DNA from: Pseudomonadota bacterium | GTDB lineage: Bacteria > Pseudomonadota > Gammaproteobacteria > QQUJ01 | NCBI GenBank assembly: GCA_008501635.1 | Contig: QQUJ01000010.1 | Location: 124,001 to 188,000, forward strand | Direction: 5' to 3' | DNA length: 64,000 bases | Shown: positions 35,235-42,915 of the stretch, one piece after another | How the letters are laid out: every line of letters starts with the position of its first letter | Position numbering within the stretch: the stretch's first letter is position 1 | Translations under genes and position numbers: made by a program | The notes under the pieces: model-generated | The model's database searches: none | Seen by the model: only the letters and a program-made list of their open reading frames with translations | Told to the model about the DNA's origin: nothing

Positions 35235-36443
35235 CTAGCCGATTTCCTCGGCCCGTTGTAGACGCGCGCGCCCTACAGCCACCTCATTGCCAGGTTGCGG
35301 CGCCAACGGCACCAGCCGCGAAAGGAACAGCGAGATACCCGCCATGACAGCGCCGGCGAGAAACACCGCCGCCGGTGAGACCAGCCACAGCAGCCCGAAG
35401 GCCGCCGGAATCACCACCGCGGCGATGTGATTGATGGAGAAGGCAACACCCGCGGTGGGGGCGATGTCGGCGGGATCGGCGATCTTCTGGAAGTAGGTCT
35501 TCATGGCGATGGCCATGGCGAAGAAGAGGTGGTCGAGGATATAGAGACCGACCGCCACCCACGGATGATCGACGATGGCGTACGCGCTGAAGACGACGAT
35601 CAGCCCGATGTACTCCACGGTCAGGGCGCGCCGTTCACCCCAGCGACCGATCAGGCGGCCGATACGCGGCGCGGCGACGATATTGATGGCCATGTTGGCG
35701 AGGAACATCAGCGTGATGGCCGCCGCGTCGAAGCCGAACTTCTCCACCATGAGGAAGCCGGCAAAGACCATGAAGATCTGCCGCCGCGCGCCGCTCATGA
35801 AGGTGAGCGCATAGTAGAGCCAGTAGCGGCGGCGCAGGATCAATCTCTTGTGCTGTTCCACCTTCTCCGGGAAATGCGGGAAGACAATCCAGGCGAACAG
35901 GGCGACGGCGGCGGTGATCCCACCGCCCAGAAGGTAGACCCACTCCATCGGCAGATCGCCCAGTTCCAGCGCCAGGTAGATGATGCTGTAGACGCTCAGC
36001 GAAGCGGTCGCGCCGGCGGCGATCAGTTTGCCGAGCACTGCCGCGGTTTCGCCCTTCTTCAGCCACTGCAACTGCAGCGACTGATTGACCGTTTCGTAGT
36101 AGTGAAAGCCGATGGACATCAGCACGGTGGTGAAGATCAGTCCCCAGAAGCTGGGAAAGACGCCGGTCAGCGCCGTGCCGATGCCGAGCAGCAGCAGGGA
36201 GACCAGCGCCAGCGTCTGCTCGCGAAACACCAGCAGCAGGAAGATCACCGCGAACGAAAGAAAGCCGGGCACCTCGCGCAGGCTCTGCAGGATGCCCATG
36301 TCGGCACCGGTGAAGGCGGCGCGCTCCACGGCGAAGTTGTTGATCAGCGCCATCCAGGTACCCAGCGACAGCGGCATGGCCGCGGCCATGATAAACAGCA
36401 GGGTGGTCGGGGTCCGCCAGTCGCGGGCAGGGGTCTGATTCAA
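35235..36443 (-). CDS. MFS transporter
   Basis: 402 residues with about 12 hydrophobic helices. Features of the major facilitator fold include RVLREVPGFLSFAV-like loop text, SIGFHYYETVNQSLQLQWLKKGE and a central basic loop (HKRLILRRRYW) between the two six-helix halves. The substrate is unknown. The divergent AraC-type regulator across 80 bases with a perfect palindrome between them suggests it controls this transporter, as with NimR/NimT in E. coli. Confidence 0.87.
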   Translation of the reverse strand: MNQTPARDWRTPTTLLFIMAAAMPLSLGTWMALINNFAVERAAFTGADMGILQSLREVPGFLSFAVIFLLLVFREQTLALVSLLLLGIGTALTGVFPSFWGLIFTTVLMSIGFHYYETVNQSLQLQWLKKGETAAVLGKLIAAGATASLSVYSIIYLALELGDLPMEWVYLLGGGITAAVALFAWIVFPHFPEKVEQHKRLILRRRYWLYYALTFMSGARRQIFMVFAGFLMVEKFGFDAAAITLMFLANMAINIVAAPRIGRLIGRWGERRALTVEYIGLIVVFSAYAIVDHPWVAVGLYILDHLFFAMAIAMKTYFQKIADPADIAPTAGVAFSINHIAAVVIPAAFGLLWLVSPAAVFLAGAVMAGISLFLSRLVPLAPQPGNEVAVGRARLQRAEEIG

Positions 36444-36479
36444 CGGAGTGCCTCGTCAATTCCAATGGGTCGCGCTCAG

Positions 36480-36495
36480 CTATTGTTGACAATAG
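36480..36495. promoter_or_regulatory. Palindromic operator between MFS and AraC genes
   Basis: Perfect 7-2-7 inverted repeat CTATTGT-TG-ACAATAG centred between the divergent start codons (36443 and 36524). The position suits autoregulation plus control of the transporter by the AraC-type protein. Confidence 0.6.
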
Positions 36496-36523
36496 CCGCT
36501 AACCGCGTTGTCTTATACAGACG

Positions 36524-37336
36524 ATGACGACAGAAAATACCCCAATCGAGACAAGCTTAAGGGAGGCCTTCGCGGTCCCGGACGACAGTATCGATGTGGA
36601 GGCCGTTCCGCGTCCGGTGACTTTTCGCTCGCGGGACTACGATGGTCCTCATATCGTGGCGATGCATACCCATCGACGCGCCCAGCTGCTCTACGCCAGC
36701 CGCGGGGTGATGCAGGTCCATACCCCACGCGGGATCTGGGTGGTGCCGCCGCAGCGCGCCGTTTGGCTGCCGCCGGCCACCGAGCATGCGGTGAGTTCGC
36801 CGGGGCCGCTGGCGTTGCGCAATCTCTACTTCGAGCCGGGTTGCTGCGCCGAACTGCCCGCCGCCTGTTGCGTGGTAACGGTCTCGCCGCTGCTGCGCGA
36901 GCTGATCCTCTATGCCGTGTCGCTGGAACCGCTCTACGACGAAGCGGGTGCCGCCGGCCGGCTGATGCAGGTCATCGTCGATCAGATCAAGATCCTGCCC
37001 ATCGCGCCGCTGCATCTCCCGCTGCCGGAGGAGCCGCGCATCCGCTCCATTACCCTTGCCTTGCAGCACGACCCGGCTGATACAAAGTCGTTGGAGGAGT
37101 GGGGCCATCGTGTCGGGGCGAGCGCTCGCACCCTGGCGCGGCTGTTCCAGCGCGAGACCGGCTACACCTTCGGTCAATGGCGTCAACAGGTGCGCCTGCT
37201 GGCGGCGCTGGAGGGATTGGCACAGGGGCAATCGGTTGCCGCGGTCGCGGCCGGCCTCGGCTATGAAAAGCAGAGCGCCTTCATCGCCATGTTCAAAAAA
37301 GCATTGGGGAAAACGCCAGGGCGATTCTTTGATTGA
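36524..37336 (+). CDS. AraC-family transcriptional regulator (NimR-like)
   Basis: 270 residues: an N-terminal cupin (HIVAMHTHRRAQLLYASRGVM, then GIWVVPPQRAVWLPPATEHAV) and a C-terminal double helix-turn-helix (EWGHRVGASARTLARLFQRE and AGLGYEKQSAFIAMFKKALG). The cupin matches the subgroup of E. coli NimR (YeaM), which controls an efflux MFS. It is divergent from an MFS gene with a 16-bp palindrome between, strongly suggesting a regulator-exporter pair. The inducer is unknown. Confidence 0.9.
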   Translation: MTTENTPIETSLREAFAVPDDSIDVEAVPRPVTFRSRDYDGPHIVAMHTHRRAQLLYASRGVMQVHTPRGIWVVPPQRAVWLPPATEHAVSSPGPLALRNLYFEPGCCAELPAACCVVTVSPLLRELILYAVSLEPLYDEAGAAGRLMQVIVDQIKILPIAPLHLPLPEEPRIRSITLALQHDPADTKSLEEWGHRVGASARTLARLFQRETGYTFGQWRQQVRLLAALEGLAQGQSVAAVAAGLGYEKQSAFIAMFKKALGKTPGRFFD

Positions 37337-37408
37337 GCCGCCGGGAATCGGTGCTGCGGTGAGTCTATGCAGAGCGGTGCAAGGGTGCCGCAACGGCCTG
37401 AGTGCGGC

Positions 37409-38128
37409 TCACACCTTGCCTTTGAGATAGCGCTGCCGCAACGCTTCGGGAAACTTCTCGATGGCGTAGCGCAGCATGGTGCGCGGCATTCTTTGATAGT
37501 GCGGTTTCAGGAAACGCTCCTCGATCGCGCGGTCGCGGTTGCCCACCTCGCGCAGCATCCACCCCACCGCTTTGTGGATCAGGTCGTGTTCGTCGTCGAG
37601 CAGCAGCTCGGCGATCCGCAGCGTTGGAGCGAATTCGCCGCGACGAATCGGGTGAAATGTCGCCATGATGGCGATGCGTCGCTCCCACAGCGAAGCCGAT
37701 GCGGCGAGTGCCGGCAGTAGCGCGGCGTTCTCTGCGATATGCGGTCCGACCAGGTGCTCGGCCGAAAGATCGACCAGATCCCAGTTGTTGATGTGGCGGG
37801 TATTGTCCAGATAGAGACGGTGGATCACGGACTGCTGATCGGCTGCGGCGCGACGATGCTGGTCCACCAATATCAGCAACGCCAGCAGGCGCGCCTCATG
37901 CCACTGCGAATGCAGCAACGCGGTGATCTGTTGGAGCGGCAGCGCGCGGTGTTGGCGGACCAGTTTGCGGGTGACCGGTACGCGGATTCCCAAAAAACGA
38001 TCGCCGGCGCCGTACTCGCCGGGGGCGGTTTTAAAAAAGCGCTTTAGAAACTCGGCATCCTTGGGATCGCCCAGGCGTTCGAGTTCGGCGAGCAGGCTCC
38101 TGGCAGTGGCGCTGGTCTCAACAGGCAT
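37409..38128 (-). CDS. AlkD-like DNA alkylation repair protein
   Basis: 239 residues of helical HEAT-like repeats. Family landmarks are FLGIRVPVTRKLVRQ, LYLDNTRHINNWDLVDLSAEHLVG, WERRIAIMATFHPIRRGEF and the C-terminal PRTMLRYAIEKFP. AlkD glycosylases remove bulky alkylated purines without base flipping. Its start overlaps the end of the RidA gene by 11 bases, implying translational coupling in a small operon. Confidence 0.9.
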   Translation of the reverse strand: MPVETSATARSLLAELERLGDPKDAEFLKRFFKTAPGEYGAGDRFLGIRVPVTRKLVRQHRALPLQQITALLHSQWHEARLLALLILVDQHRRAAADQQSVIHRLYLDNTRHINNWDLVDLSAEHLVGPHIAENAALLPALAASASLWERRIAIMATFHPIRRGEFAPTLRIAELLLDDEHDLIHKAVGWMLREVGNRDRAIEERFLKPHYQRMPRTMLRYAIEKFPEALRQRYLKGKV

Positions 38129-38513
38129 GAGCCACGAAGGCGTCGGCCTCGAACTCCACCAGCCATTCGGGATCGATGAAGCGCGTCACCTGCATGATGG
38201 TGTCCACCGGGCGGATATCGCGGAAGTATTCGCCGTGCACCCTCCCCACCGCTTCCCAATCCTCGATGCGCGTCAGCAGAATGCGCGTGCGCACCACATC
38301 GTGCAGTCCCGATCCGGCCTCTTCCAGTGCCGCTTTGATGATCTCGATGCAGCGCCGTGCTTGCGCCGCCGGATCGCCCGCACCGACGGTCTTGCCATCC
38401 GGCCCCAGCGGCGCGGTGCCGCCTACCGATATGACCGGACCCACCCGCACGGCGCGGGAAAAACCCAGTATCGACTCGTACGGACTGCCGCTGGAAATGA
38501 GCTGCCTTTGCAT
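38118..38513 (-). CDS. RidA-family protein
   Basis: 131 residues from the ATG preceded by GGGGAGG; the longer frame lacks a ribosome site. RidA features are GPVISVGGTAPLGPDGKTVG, AQARRCIEIIKAALEEAG and VVRTRILLTRIEDWE; the substrate-binding arginine of canonical RidA is at the usual R in RTRI. RidA hydrolyses reactive enamine/imine intermediates from pyridoxal-phosphate enzymes. It overlaps AlkD by 11 bases downstream. Confidence 0.88.
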   Translation of the reverse strand: MQRQLISSGSPYESILGFSRAVRVGPVISVGGTAPLGPDGKTVGAGDPAAQARRCIEIIKAALEEAGSGLHDVVRTRILLTRIEDWEAVGRVHGEYFRDIRPVDTIMQVTRFIDPEWLVEFEADAFVAHAC

Positions 38514-38600
38514 GTTTGCCTCCCCGTTGCAGGCCCCAACCCTCTTCAGAGTGTGGACCACAGGGCTTCAACCACAAGGGTCGAATTGAGAGATGACCTC

Positions 38601-39128
38601 TCAGACCGCGGTATCGAACTCCTTGCGGTAGAACGCCACACCACCACGCAGGTTGGCCGGTGGCACGCCCGGAAAGCGCATCATGAAGGCTTCCTCCGGT
38701 ACCTCCCACTGACAGCGAATCTCGAACTCATCCGCGGGGATGAAGCCGAAGCGCGGGTAATAGGCGGGGTGGCCGAGGACGATGAGGAAGGGGCACGCCG
38801 CGGCGTCGAGGTGCGCGATGCCGGCTTCGATCAACGCCGCGCCGATGCCCTGTTTCTGAAACTCGGGCAACACCGCAACGGGCGCGAGCGCCATCCCGTA
38901 AAGGACCTGATCACCGGTCTCCAGTATGGCGGGCGTGAACAGGATGTGCCCGACGACCCGTTCGTCGACGACCGCCACCCACGAATGAAACTCCGGGCAT
39001 TCCCGGCGCAGTTCATCGACCAGATCAGCCTCTATCGCTTGGCCGAAGGCGAGCTCATTCACCTGGTGGATAGCGGCAATATCGCTCGCTTGTTCAGGGC
39101 GTATCTGCGGCAGAGATGTGTCAGACAT
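38601..39128 (-). CDS. GNAT-family N-acetyltransferase (YhbS-like)
   Basis: 175 residues. The true start is likely the ATG giving MSDTSLPQIRPE; upstream open frame runs through a repeat element. Acetyl-CoA site LPEFQKQGIGAALIEAG (the Q/R-x-x-G-x-G/A pattern) and HPAYYPRFGFIPA identify the YhbS-like branch. Substrate unknown. The stop lies 87 bases from the RidA start in the same direction. Confidence 0.87.
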   Translation of the reverse strand: MSDTSLPQIRPEQASDIAAIHQVNELAFGQAIEADLVDELRRECPEFHSWVAVVDERVVGHILFTPAILETGDQVLYGMALAPVAVLPEFQKQGIGAALIEAGIAHLDAAACPFLIVLGHPAYYPRFGFIPADEFEIRCQWEVPEEAFMMRFPGVPPANLRGGVAFYRKEFDTAV

Positions 39129-39196
39129 AGTGGGCGAGTTCCCGTTTAAATGAAATGATAGTGGGCACAGGAGTCCCTGATCGATCATCGTATCGT

Positions 39197-39218
39197 GATT
39201 CCCGCGAAAGTGGGAATC
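39197..39218. repeat. ATTCCC-type inverted repeat, copy 1
   Basis: GATTCCC (39197-39203) and GGGAATC (39212-39218) form a perfect 7-bp inverted repeat with CCAGTAACGCG following. This matches a widespread intergenic element style (ATTCCCGC-AAA-GCGGGAATCCAG). A second GC stem, GCGGGCT with AGCCCGC (39242-39265), is next to it. A degenerate second copy lies at 40439-40472. Confidence 0.6.
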
Positions 39219-39340
39219 CAGTAACGCGCTGACTGGAAATTGCGGGCTTGCATCGCGGAGCCCGCTAACGACGCTCCCTGCGCCATTGCTCCGGCTCTTC
39301 GTCGTGTTCAGCGCGGCGGGGCGCGCAACCAGAGAATTCC

Positions 39341-39718
39341 TTAACGGCGTTTGGTTCGCCTGGATTTGGCAGCAGCCGATTTTTCGGGAAGTTGCCCGCA
39401 GAAGGCGATGCCGCGATCTATCCATTCCGCAAGCTGGTTGTCGTGTGCAAATCCAGGCGCATCGACAAACACCATCCCTTTCAGCGGCCGGCCGGTGAAA
39501 TCCATCTCCGTGGCGTGGGGTTGGCGCAACGCATCGTCATAGGCATCGCCACCCACGCGCACCATGAGCCGTGCCTCCTTGGTAACGCCGCAGCACATGT
39601 TGCCGTTGAGCAGGAAACAGAGGCCGCCAAACATCCTCTTCTCGTCAAAACCGGGATGGGCCTGCAGGAGCGGACGGATGCGCTGCGCGAGTTGTTCGGC
39701 GGCTTCGGGCCACGCCAT
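39341..39718 (-). CDS. TfoX N-terminal domain protein
   Basis: 125 residues: KRMFGGLCFLLNGNMCCGVTKEARLMVRVG is broken into the classic TfoX_N layout (MFGG near 29, MVRV near 52), and MKGMVFVD-like text follows; the C-terminus is a basic KSAAAKSRRTKRR tail. The N-terminal TfoX domain occurs in competence regulators, but solo domains like this have unknown roles. The stop is 31 bases from the SGNH hydrolase stop-side region. Confidence 0.85.
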   Translation of the reverse strand: MAWPEAAEQLAQRIRPLLQAHPGFDEKRMFGGLCFLLNGNMCCGVTKEARLMVRVGGDAYDDALRQPHATEMDFTGRPLKGMVFVDAPGFAHDNQLAEWIDRGIAFCGQLPEKSAAAKSRRTKRR

Positions 39719-39748
39719 GGTAAGGACCTCCTGCGCTGTGGTGTCGGT

Positions 39749-40396
39749 TCAGTGGCCGCCGGCGAGCAGCGGGCGAACGATGGGCGCCAACGTTTTGCCC
39801 AGAGTGATGTGCGTTTCGGCATCCAGGTGTACGCCATCCACGGGGCTGGCGCTGATGACGCTGTTGGTATCGAAAAAAGCGCACTGCTTCAAATCGGCCA
39901 CCGCTTTCAGTTCGGCGGGCAGTCCTGCGTATTTCCTGTCGCCTCCGGCAAACTTCGGCGCGATGATTCCCCGCGGCGTGCCGATGGCCGGCGGGCACAG
40001 AATCAATATCGGCGGCTGCGGCATGCCCGGTTCGATGGGAGCGGTGCGGATGGTGTCCACCAGCGTCGCGGTCCCCTGCGCCGAGTGCCACGCGTTGTGC
40101 GGGTGCATCGATTGAAAGTCGTTGCCCCCCAGCATCAGCACGACCAGTGCCAGTGGCGAGTGAATCTCGATGCGCTGCGCCAATCCCTGCAGGCCGTTGC
40201 GTCCCGCTTTGAAAGGGTCCTCCCACAGCGTGCGCCGGCCGTTGAGGCAGTCCTCGATGATCCGCACCGACTCGCCGTCGGCATTGAGTTCCAGCTCCAG
40301 CACGCCGGGCCAGCGCACGTGGAAGGGATGTCGGTGGCGGGTATCGGGAATGATGCCCCAGGAGAGTGAATCACCGTAAACCAGGATCTGTTTCAT
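39749..40396 (-). CDS. SGNH/GDSL-family hydrolase (arylesterase-like)
   Basis: 215 residues with block I GDSLSWG near 8-14, block III LGGNDFQ near 90-96 and block V DGVHLDAETH near 188-197, giving Ser, Asn, Asp and His of the SGNH active site. It lacks a signal peptide, so it is probably cytoplasmic. Such enzymes deacylate sugar or aryl esters. The upstream TfoX-like gene follows in the same direction at 30 bases. Confidence 0.88.
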   Translation of the reverse strand: MKQILVYGDSLSWGIIPDTRHRHPFHVRWPGVLELELNADGESVRIIEDCLNGRRTLWEDPFKAGRNGLQGLAQRIEIHSPLALVVLMLGGNDFQSMHPHNAWHSAQGTATLVDTIRTAPIEPGMPQPPILILCPPAIGTPRGIIAPKFAGGDRKYAGLPAELKAVADLKQCAFFDTNSVISASPVDGVHLDAETHITLGKTLAPIVRPLLAGGH

Positions 40397-40971
40397 AAGC
40401 GTTCGCTGTCGTTCAGGGGGTTCTGTCTGTTGTACTTGTCGTCATTTCCGCAAAAGCGGGAACCCGGTAACACAACGTCTAGAGAGTACTCGATTCCGAG
40501 TTCTTGCGAGGGACCGCCAGGATTGATGGCCTGGTTAGAGTCTCCCCGGATTTTAGCCAGTGTAGTTCAGCTCTGAATGCAGTGCAGTATCAGGTACCGA
40601 CAGTCGCGCCGCTACTCTGCATGTGACGCTGGGCGAGGCGTGCCACATGTAATCGAGGAGCGTGTAGTAGTGCTACTCTGGGTCAACGCTAATCGGTGTT
40701 TTTGCTTGACGGCACGATGTATCTCGATATATTCGGGAAAACGGCTCGCTTTTCCATTTAACCCGGCGATGAAGTCACGAGCGAGCGGCACAGCTCGCGT
40801 GGGATTTTGAGATAGATTCCAAATAACGGGACCAGCGTGTTTGCACGGGGAAGGGAATTCACCGAGCCAAGAAAATCCCTTCATAAACAATTCAGTGTAG
40901 GTGATCACGGAAAAGTCGTAATCGGGATACCGGGACCAGCTCGATATACAAATGTTAGGCGAAAGGAAAAA
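40397..40971. other. Intergenic stretch at boundary of the AT-rich island
   Basis: No convincing gene; short open frames on both strands have no recognisable domain. A degraded ATTTCCGC/GCGGGAAC repeat lies at 40439-40472. CGGGACCAGC occurs twice (near 40829 and 40931) as a direct repeat. Base composition falls toward the cassette region. GTTAGGC at 40954-40960 matches an integron core site; a full attC before it is not evident. Confidence 0.4.
40439..40472. repeat. ATTCCC-type inverted repeat, degenerate copy 2
   Basis: ATTTCCGC-AAAA-GCGGGAACCCGGTAAC shares arm and flank pattern with the copy at 39197, including the downstream C-C-x-G-T-A-A-C. The stem is imperfect. Confidence 0.5.
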
Positions 40972-41397
40972 ATGAGTATTTACTATTGTCATGAGTGTGC
41001 GGCGCAAAAAAGAATGTTGAGGTCGCCACCGCAAGGAAATACTCTTGCTGACAATAACTACAAATTAGAGAAATATATAAAGCATACATTGCCTAATTCA
41101 TATGCTGACTATAGAACCGTATTTACTGGGGTTTCGTCTGAGAGTTATCAAAATTATATAGTTACGGCAGTATCATCGGGTCATGTGCAAATAGATGATA
41201 AAAACAGAACAAATATTGTATGGGTAGGTTCCGAGACAATAGGTATTGCCTTACAAGGTGGTAAATTTATGGGTGATATGTCAGCTGTGAAAGTTGTATG
41301 CCATTCTGACTCAAATAAAATACACGGGTATCCTATACAAGTTAGTGAGTTAAAATCTGTTACCTGTGCCCATTGTGGCAAGCCAATTCCGTATTAG
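40972..41397 (+). CDS. Unknown protein with N- and C-terminal zinc-knuckle cysteines
   Basis: 141 residues from ATG preceded by AAAGGAAAA. I do not recognise the family. Cysteine pairs occur at YYCHEC near the start and CAHCGKPIPY at the end, likely metal ligands that would be brought together. The central part has mixed strands (FTGVSSESYQNY, KNRTNIVWVGSE). Base composition is much more AT-rich than the flanks, suggesting transfer. It lies just inside the first cassette, 21 bases before another cysteine-rich gene. Confidence 0.72.
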   Translation: MSIYYCHECAAQKRMLRSPPQGNTLADNNYKLEKYIKHTLPNSYADYRTVFTGVSSESYQNYIVTAVSSGHVQIDDKNRTNIVWVGSETIGIALQGGKFMGDMSAVKVVCHSDSNKIHGYPIQVSELKSVTCAHCGKPIPY

Positions 41398-41418
41398 ACA
41401 CTGGTAAAAGAGTAAGAT

Positions 41419-42159
41419 ATGGGAATATTTAAATCAATAATAACACACTATCGGAAAAGAAAATTTCCAATGGTTGGTAATGTGGAAGCCATATGTCCAT
41501 ATTGCAATTATGCGCTTGATAAAAAGCCAGGTCGAAAAAAGAAATGCCCAGGGTGCAACAATTTCATTTATGTGCGCACCAGTCCGAAAACTGGAGAAAA
41601 AATTCTAATTACTGAGACCCAAATCGACACTATCGAAGAACAATGGTCAATTATTGATGGCACTCATTCAGAGTACAAACAAAAGAAGAAAATAATTGAA
41701 AATAAGAGAAAATCACTTACAAAGAAATTTGGTCGAGAACCATCCGAAAATGATATTAAATGGTCTTTGCTGAATAAAGAGCTGATAGATAACGCCAGCA
41801 GTGGTAATTGGGGGCTATATAGAAACACTAAATTTGCTATGGCTGAAATACTCTCAGCAGAATCAAAATCTAAACAGGCCTTATCTATATTCCTTGAAGT
41901 AACTTATTTAGATGTCAATGGTCCATGTAACACTGGCGGATATACTTCGAAAGAATTTCCACCATTTCAGAAATCGCATGCCATGATCGCACCCGGCGTT
42001 ATTAGTCGCGCCTCGAAAATTATTACTAATATGGAATTAAATATGAACGACACTAAAGCCATATTCGATGACATAGCTGAAGTAAACTTTAAAAACCTCA
42101 AACTACCAGTTAAGCCTGAAACAGCATGGAAAAAAATAAAGAAAGAGTTATTTCAGTAA
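41419..42159 (+). CDS. Unknown zinc-ribbon protein, second gene of cassette
   Basis: 246 residues. The N-terminus has a typical zinc ribbon: CPYC near 26-29 and CPGC near 43-46. The remainder is lysine-rich and mainly helical (EQWSIIDGTHSEYKQKKK, then KFGREPSENDIKWSLL), ending WKKIKKELFQ. There is no recognised catalytic motif. Codon use and AT content match the preceding gene. The pair probably forms a two-gene cassette with shared expression. A role in defence, stress or regulation is possible but not shown. Confidence 0.72.
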   Translation: MGIFKSIITHYRKRKFPMVGNVEAICPYCNYALDKKPGRKKKCPGCNNFIYVRTSPKTGEKILITETQIDTIEEQWSIIDGTHSEYKQKKKIIENKRKSLTKKFGREPSENDIKWSLLNKELIDNASSGNWGLYRNTKFAMAEILSAESKSKQALSIFLEVTYLDVNGPCNTGGYTSKEFPPFQKSHAMIAPGVISRASKIITNMELNMNDTKAIFDDIAEVNFKNLKLPVKPETAWKKIKKELFQ

Positions 42160-42163
42160 TCTC

Positions 42164-42235
42164 GCCTAACAAGGCGCTCGTTCGGACGCAAACTACGCTG
42201 CGCTTCGTTGGCGCCGCACAGCTTAAACGTTGTAC
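42164..42235. other. Integron attC-like site between cassettes
   Basis: Starts with the core R'' GCCTAAC (42164-42170), holds an inner GGCGC with GCGCC pair (42173-42177, 42210-42214), and ends GTTGTAC (42229-42235), which differs from GTTRRRY by one base. The 72-base length and extended-palindrome layout fit attC. It separates the zinc-ribbon cassette from BrnT. Confidence 0.65.
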
Positions 42236-42260
42236 CGCTGTCTAGCTGCGGCATGCATAC

Positions 42261-42289
42261 TTGACATATGCATATATAATACATATTCT
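42261..42289 (+). promoter_or_regulatory. Promoter and palindrome of brnTA
   Basis: TTGACA (42261-42266) and TATTCT (42284-42289) are 17 bases apart, seven bases before the brnT ATG region. The palindrome ATATGCATAT (42266-42275) sits in the spacer, a plausible site for BrnA autorepression. Confidence 0.6.
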
Positions 42290-42295
42290 TTTTTC

Positions 42296-42574
42296 ATGGA
42301 CTTTGAATGGGACCCTGCAAAAGCAAGGTCAAATCTCACCAAGCATGGAATTTGCTTTTCTGACGTAGAAACAGCGTTCTACGATCAGTACGCAATTTCA
42401 ATGCCCGATCCAGGGGCATCGACTGAAGAGCGATTCATCTTGGTAGGTACGGATGCCTTGGGCACGATTGTGGTGGTGGTATACGCCTATCGTGGTAATT
42501 CGATACGCGTTATTTCCGCGCGTAGGGCGACCAAATCAGAGCGAAAGAGTTATGAGGCAGGAATACGATTTTAG
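42296..42574 (+). CDS. brnT: BrnT family toxin
   Basis: 92 residues, DUF497 family: FEWDPAKARSNLTKHGICF at the start, then TEERFILVGTDALGTIVVVVYAYRG and VRVISARRATKSER, with the E-R-K and R-R catalytic-type residues of the RelE-like RNase fold. BrnT cleaves RNA and halts growth until bound by BrnA. A consensus-like promoter and palindrome lie just upstream. It overlaps brnA by 23 bases. It is within a cassette flanked by attC-like sites, where such modules stabilise arrays. Confidence 0.9.
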   Translation: MDFEWDPAKARSNLTKHGICFSDVETAFYDQYAISMPDPGASTEERFILVGTDALGTIVVVVYAYRGNSIRVISARRATKSERKSYEAGIRF

Positions 42575-42803
42575 TAAAGGCAAGCGGGGACCGGTGGCAA
42601 AAAATACTGGTAAGACTCGCATTACTATTTATCTGGACGACGACATCATTGCTGCCTTTCGGGAGAAAGGCGATGAACTCGGTCGGGGTTACCAGACGCT
42701 TATCAATGATGCGTTAAGGGGGGCATTGTCAAAAGCCGAACCCGCGGTAGACGCAAAAACCCTTAGGCGCATCATACGTGAAGAACTTAAAAAAGTTGGT
42801 TAA
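42552..42803 (+). CDS. brnA: BrnA family antitoxin
   Basis: 83 residues beginning MRQEYDFSKGKRGPV, characteristic of BrnA. TRITIYLDDDIIAAFREKGDELGRGYQTLINDALRG reads as a ribbon-helix-helix DNA-binding domain, with a helical C-terminus for toxin binding. The ATG lies within brnT, so translation is coupled. It would neutralise BrnT and repress the shared promoter at 42261. Confidence 0.9.
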   Translation: MRQEYDFSKGKRGPVAKNTGKTRITIYLDDDIIAAFREKGDELGRGYQTLINDALRGALSKAEPAVDAKTLRRIIREELKKVG

Positions 42804-42807
42804 GCGG

Positions 42808-42870
42808 TATAACCAATCGCCCAAGCCGACACCAACTTCGCTGGTTGCGACTTGGCTCAGTCGTTAAATA
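42808..42870. other. Integron attC-like site after brnTA
   Basis: 63 bases from GTATAAC (42808-42814) to a perfect GTTRRRY-type GTTAAAT (42864-42870). Inside, CCAAG (42822-42826) and CTTGG (42852-42856) pair, and ACCA/TGGT pair around a short loop. Together with the site at 42164 it encloses brnTA as a mobile cassette. Confidence 0.65.
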
Positions 42871-42915
42871 TTGTGGTGTTATTGTTTGCAAGTGCGACGA
42901 AAAAAGGGAAGAGAA

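Larger units (their letters stand above)
40954..42229 (+). mobile_element. Integron-type gene cassette 1
   Basis: Bounded on the left by a core-site match GTTAGGC (40954-40960) and on the right by an attC-like site (42164-42235). It is strongly AT-rich compared with neighbours, carries two closely spaced genes in one direction, and has no integrase. This fits a captured cassette in an integron or in a cluster of attC sites lacking integron-integrase. The left site has no visible partner core, so the left limit is approximate. Confidence 0.55.

Noticed and set aside
35427-36527. 366-codon plus-strand frame opposite the MFS gene
   Set aside because: Charged low-complexity text, antisense to a clear transporter.
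37923-39149. 408-codon plus-strand frame
   Set aside because: Spans antisense of three recognised genes.
40577-40810. 77-codon plus-strand frame before the cassettes
   Set aside because: No domain, no ribosome site, cysteine/arginine-rich random-like sequence.
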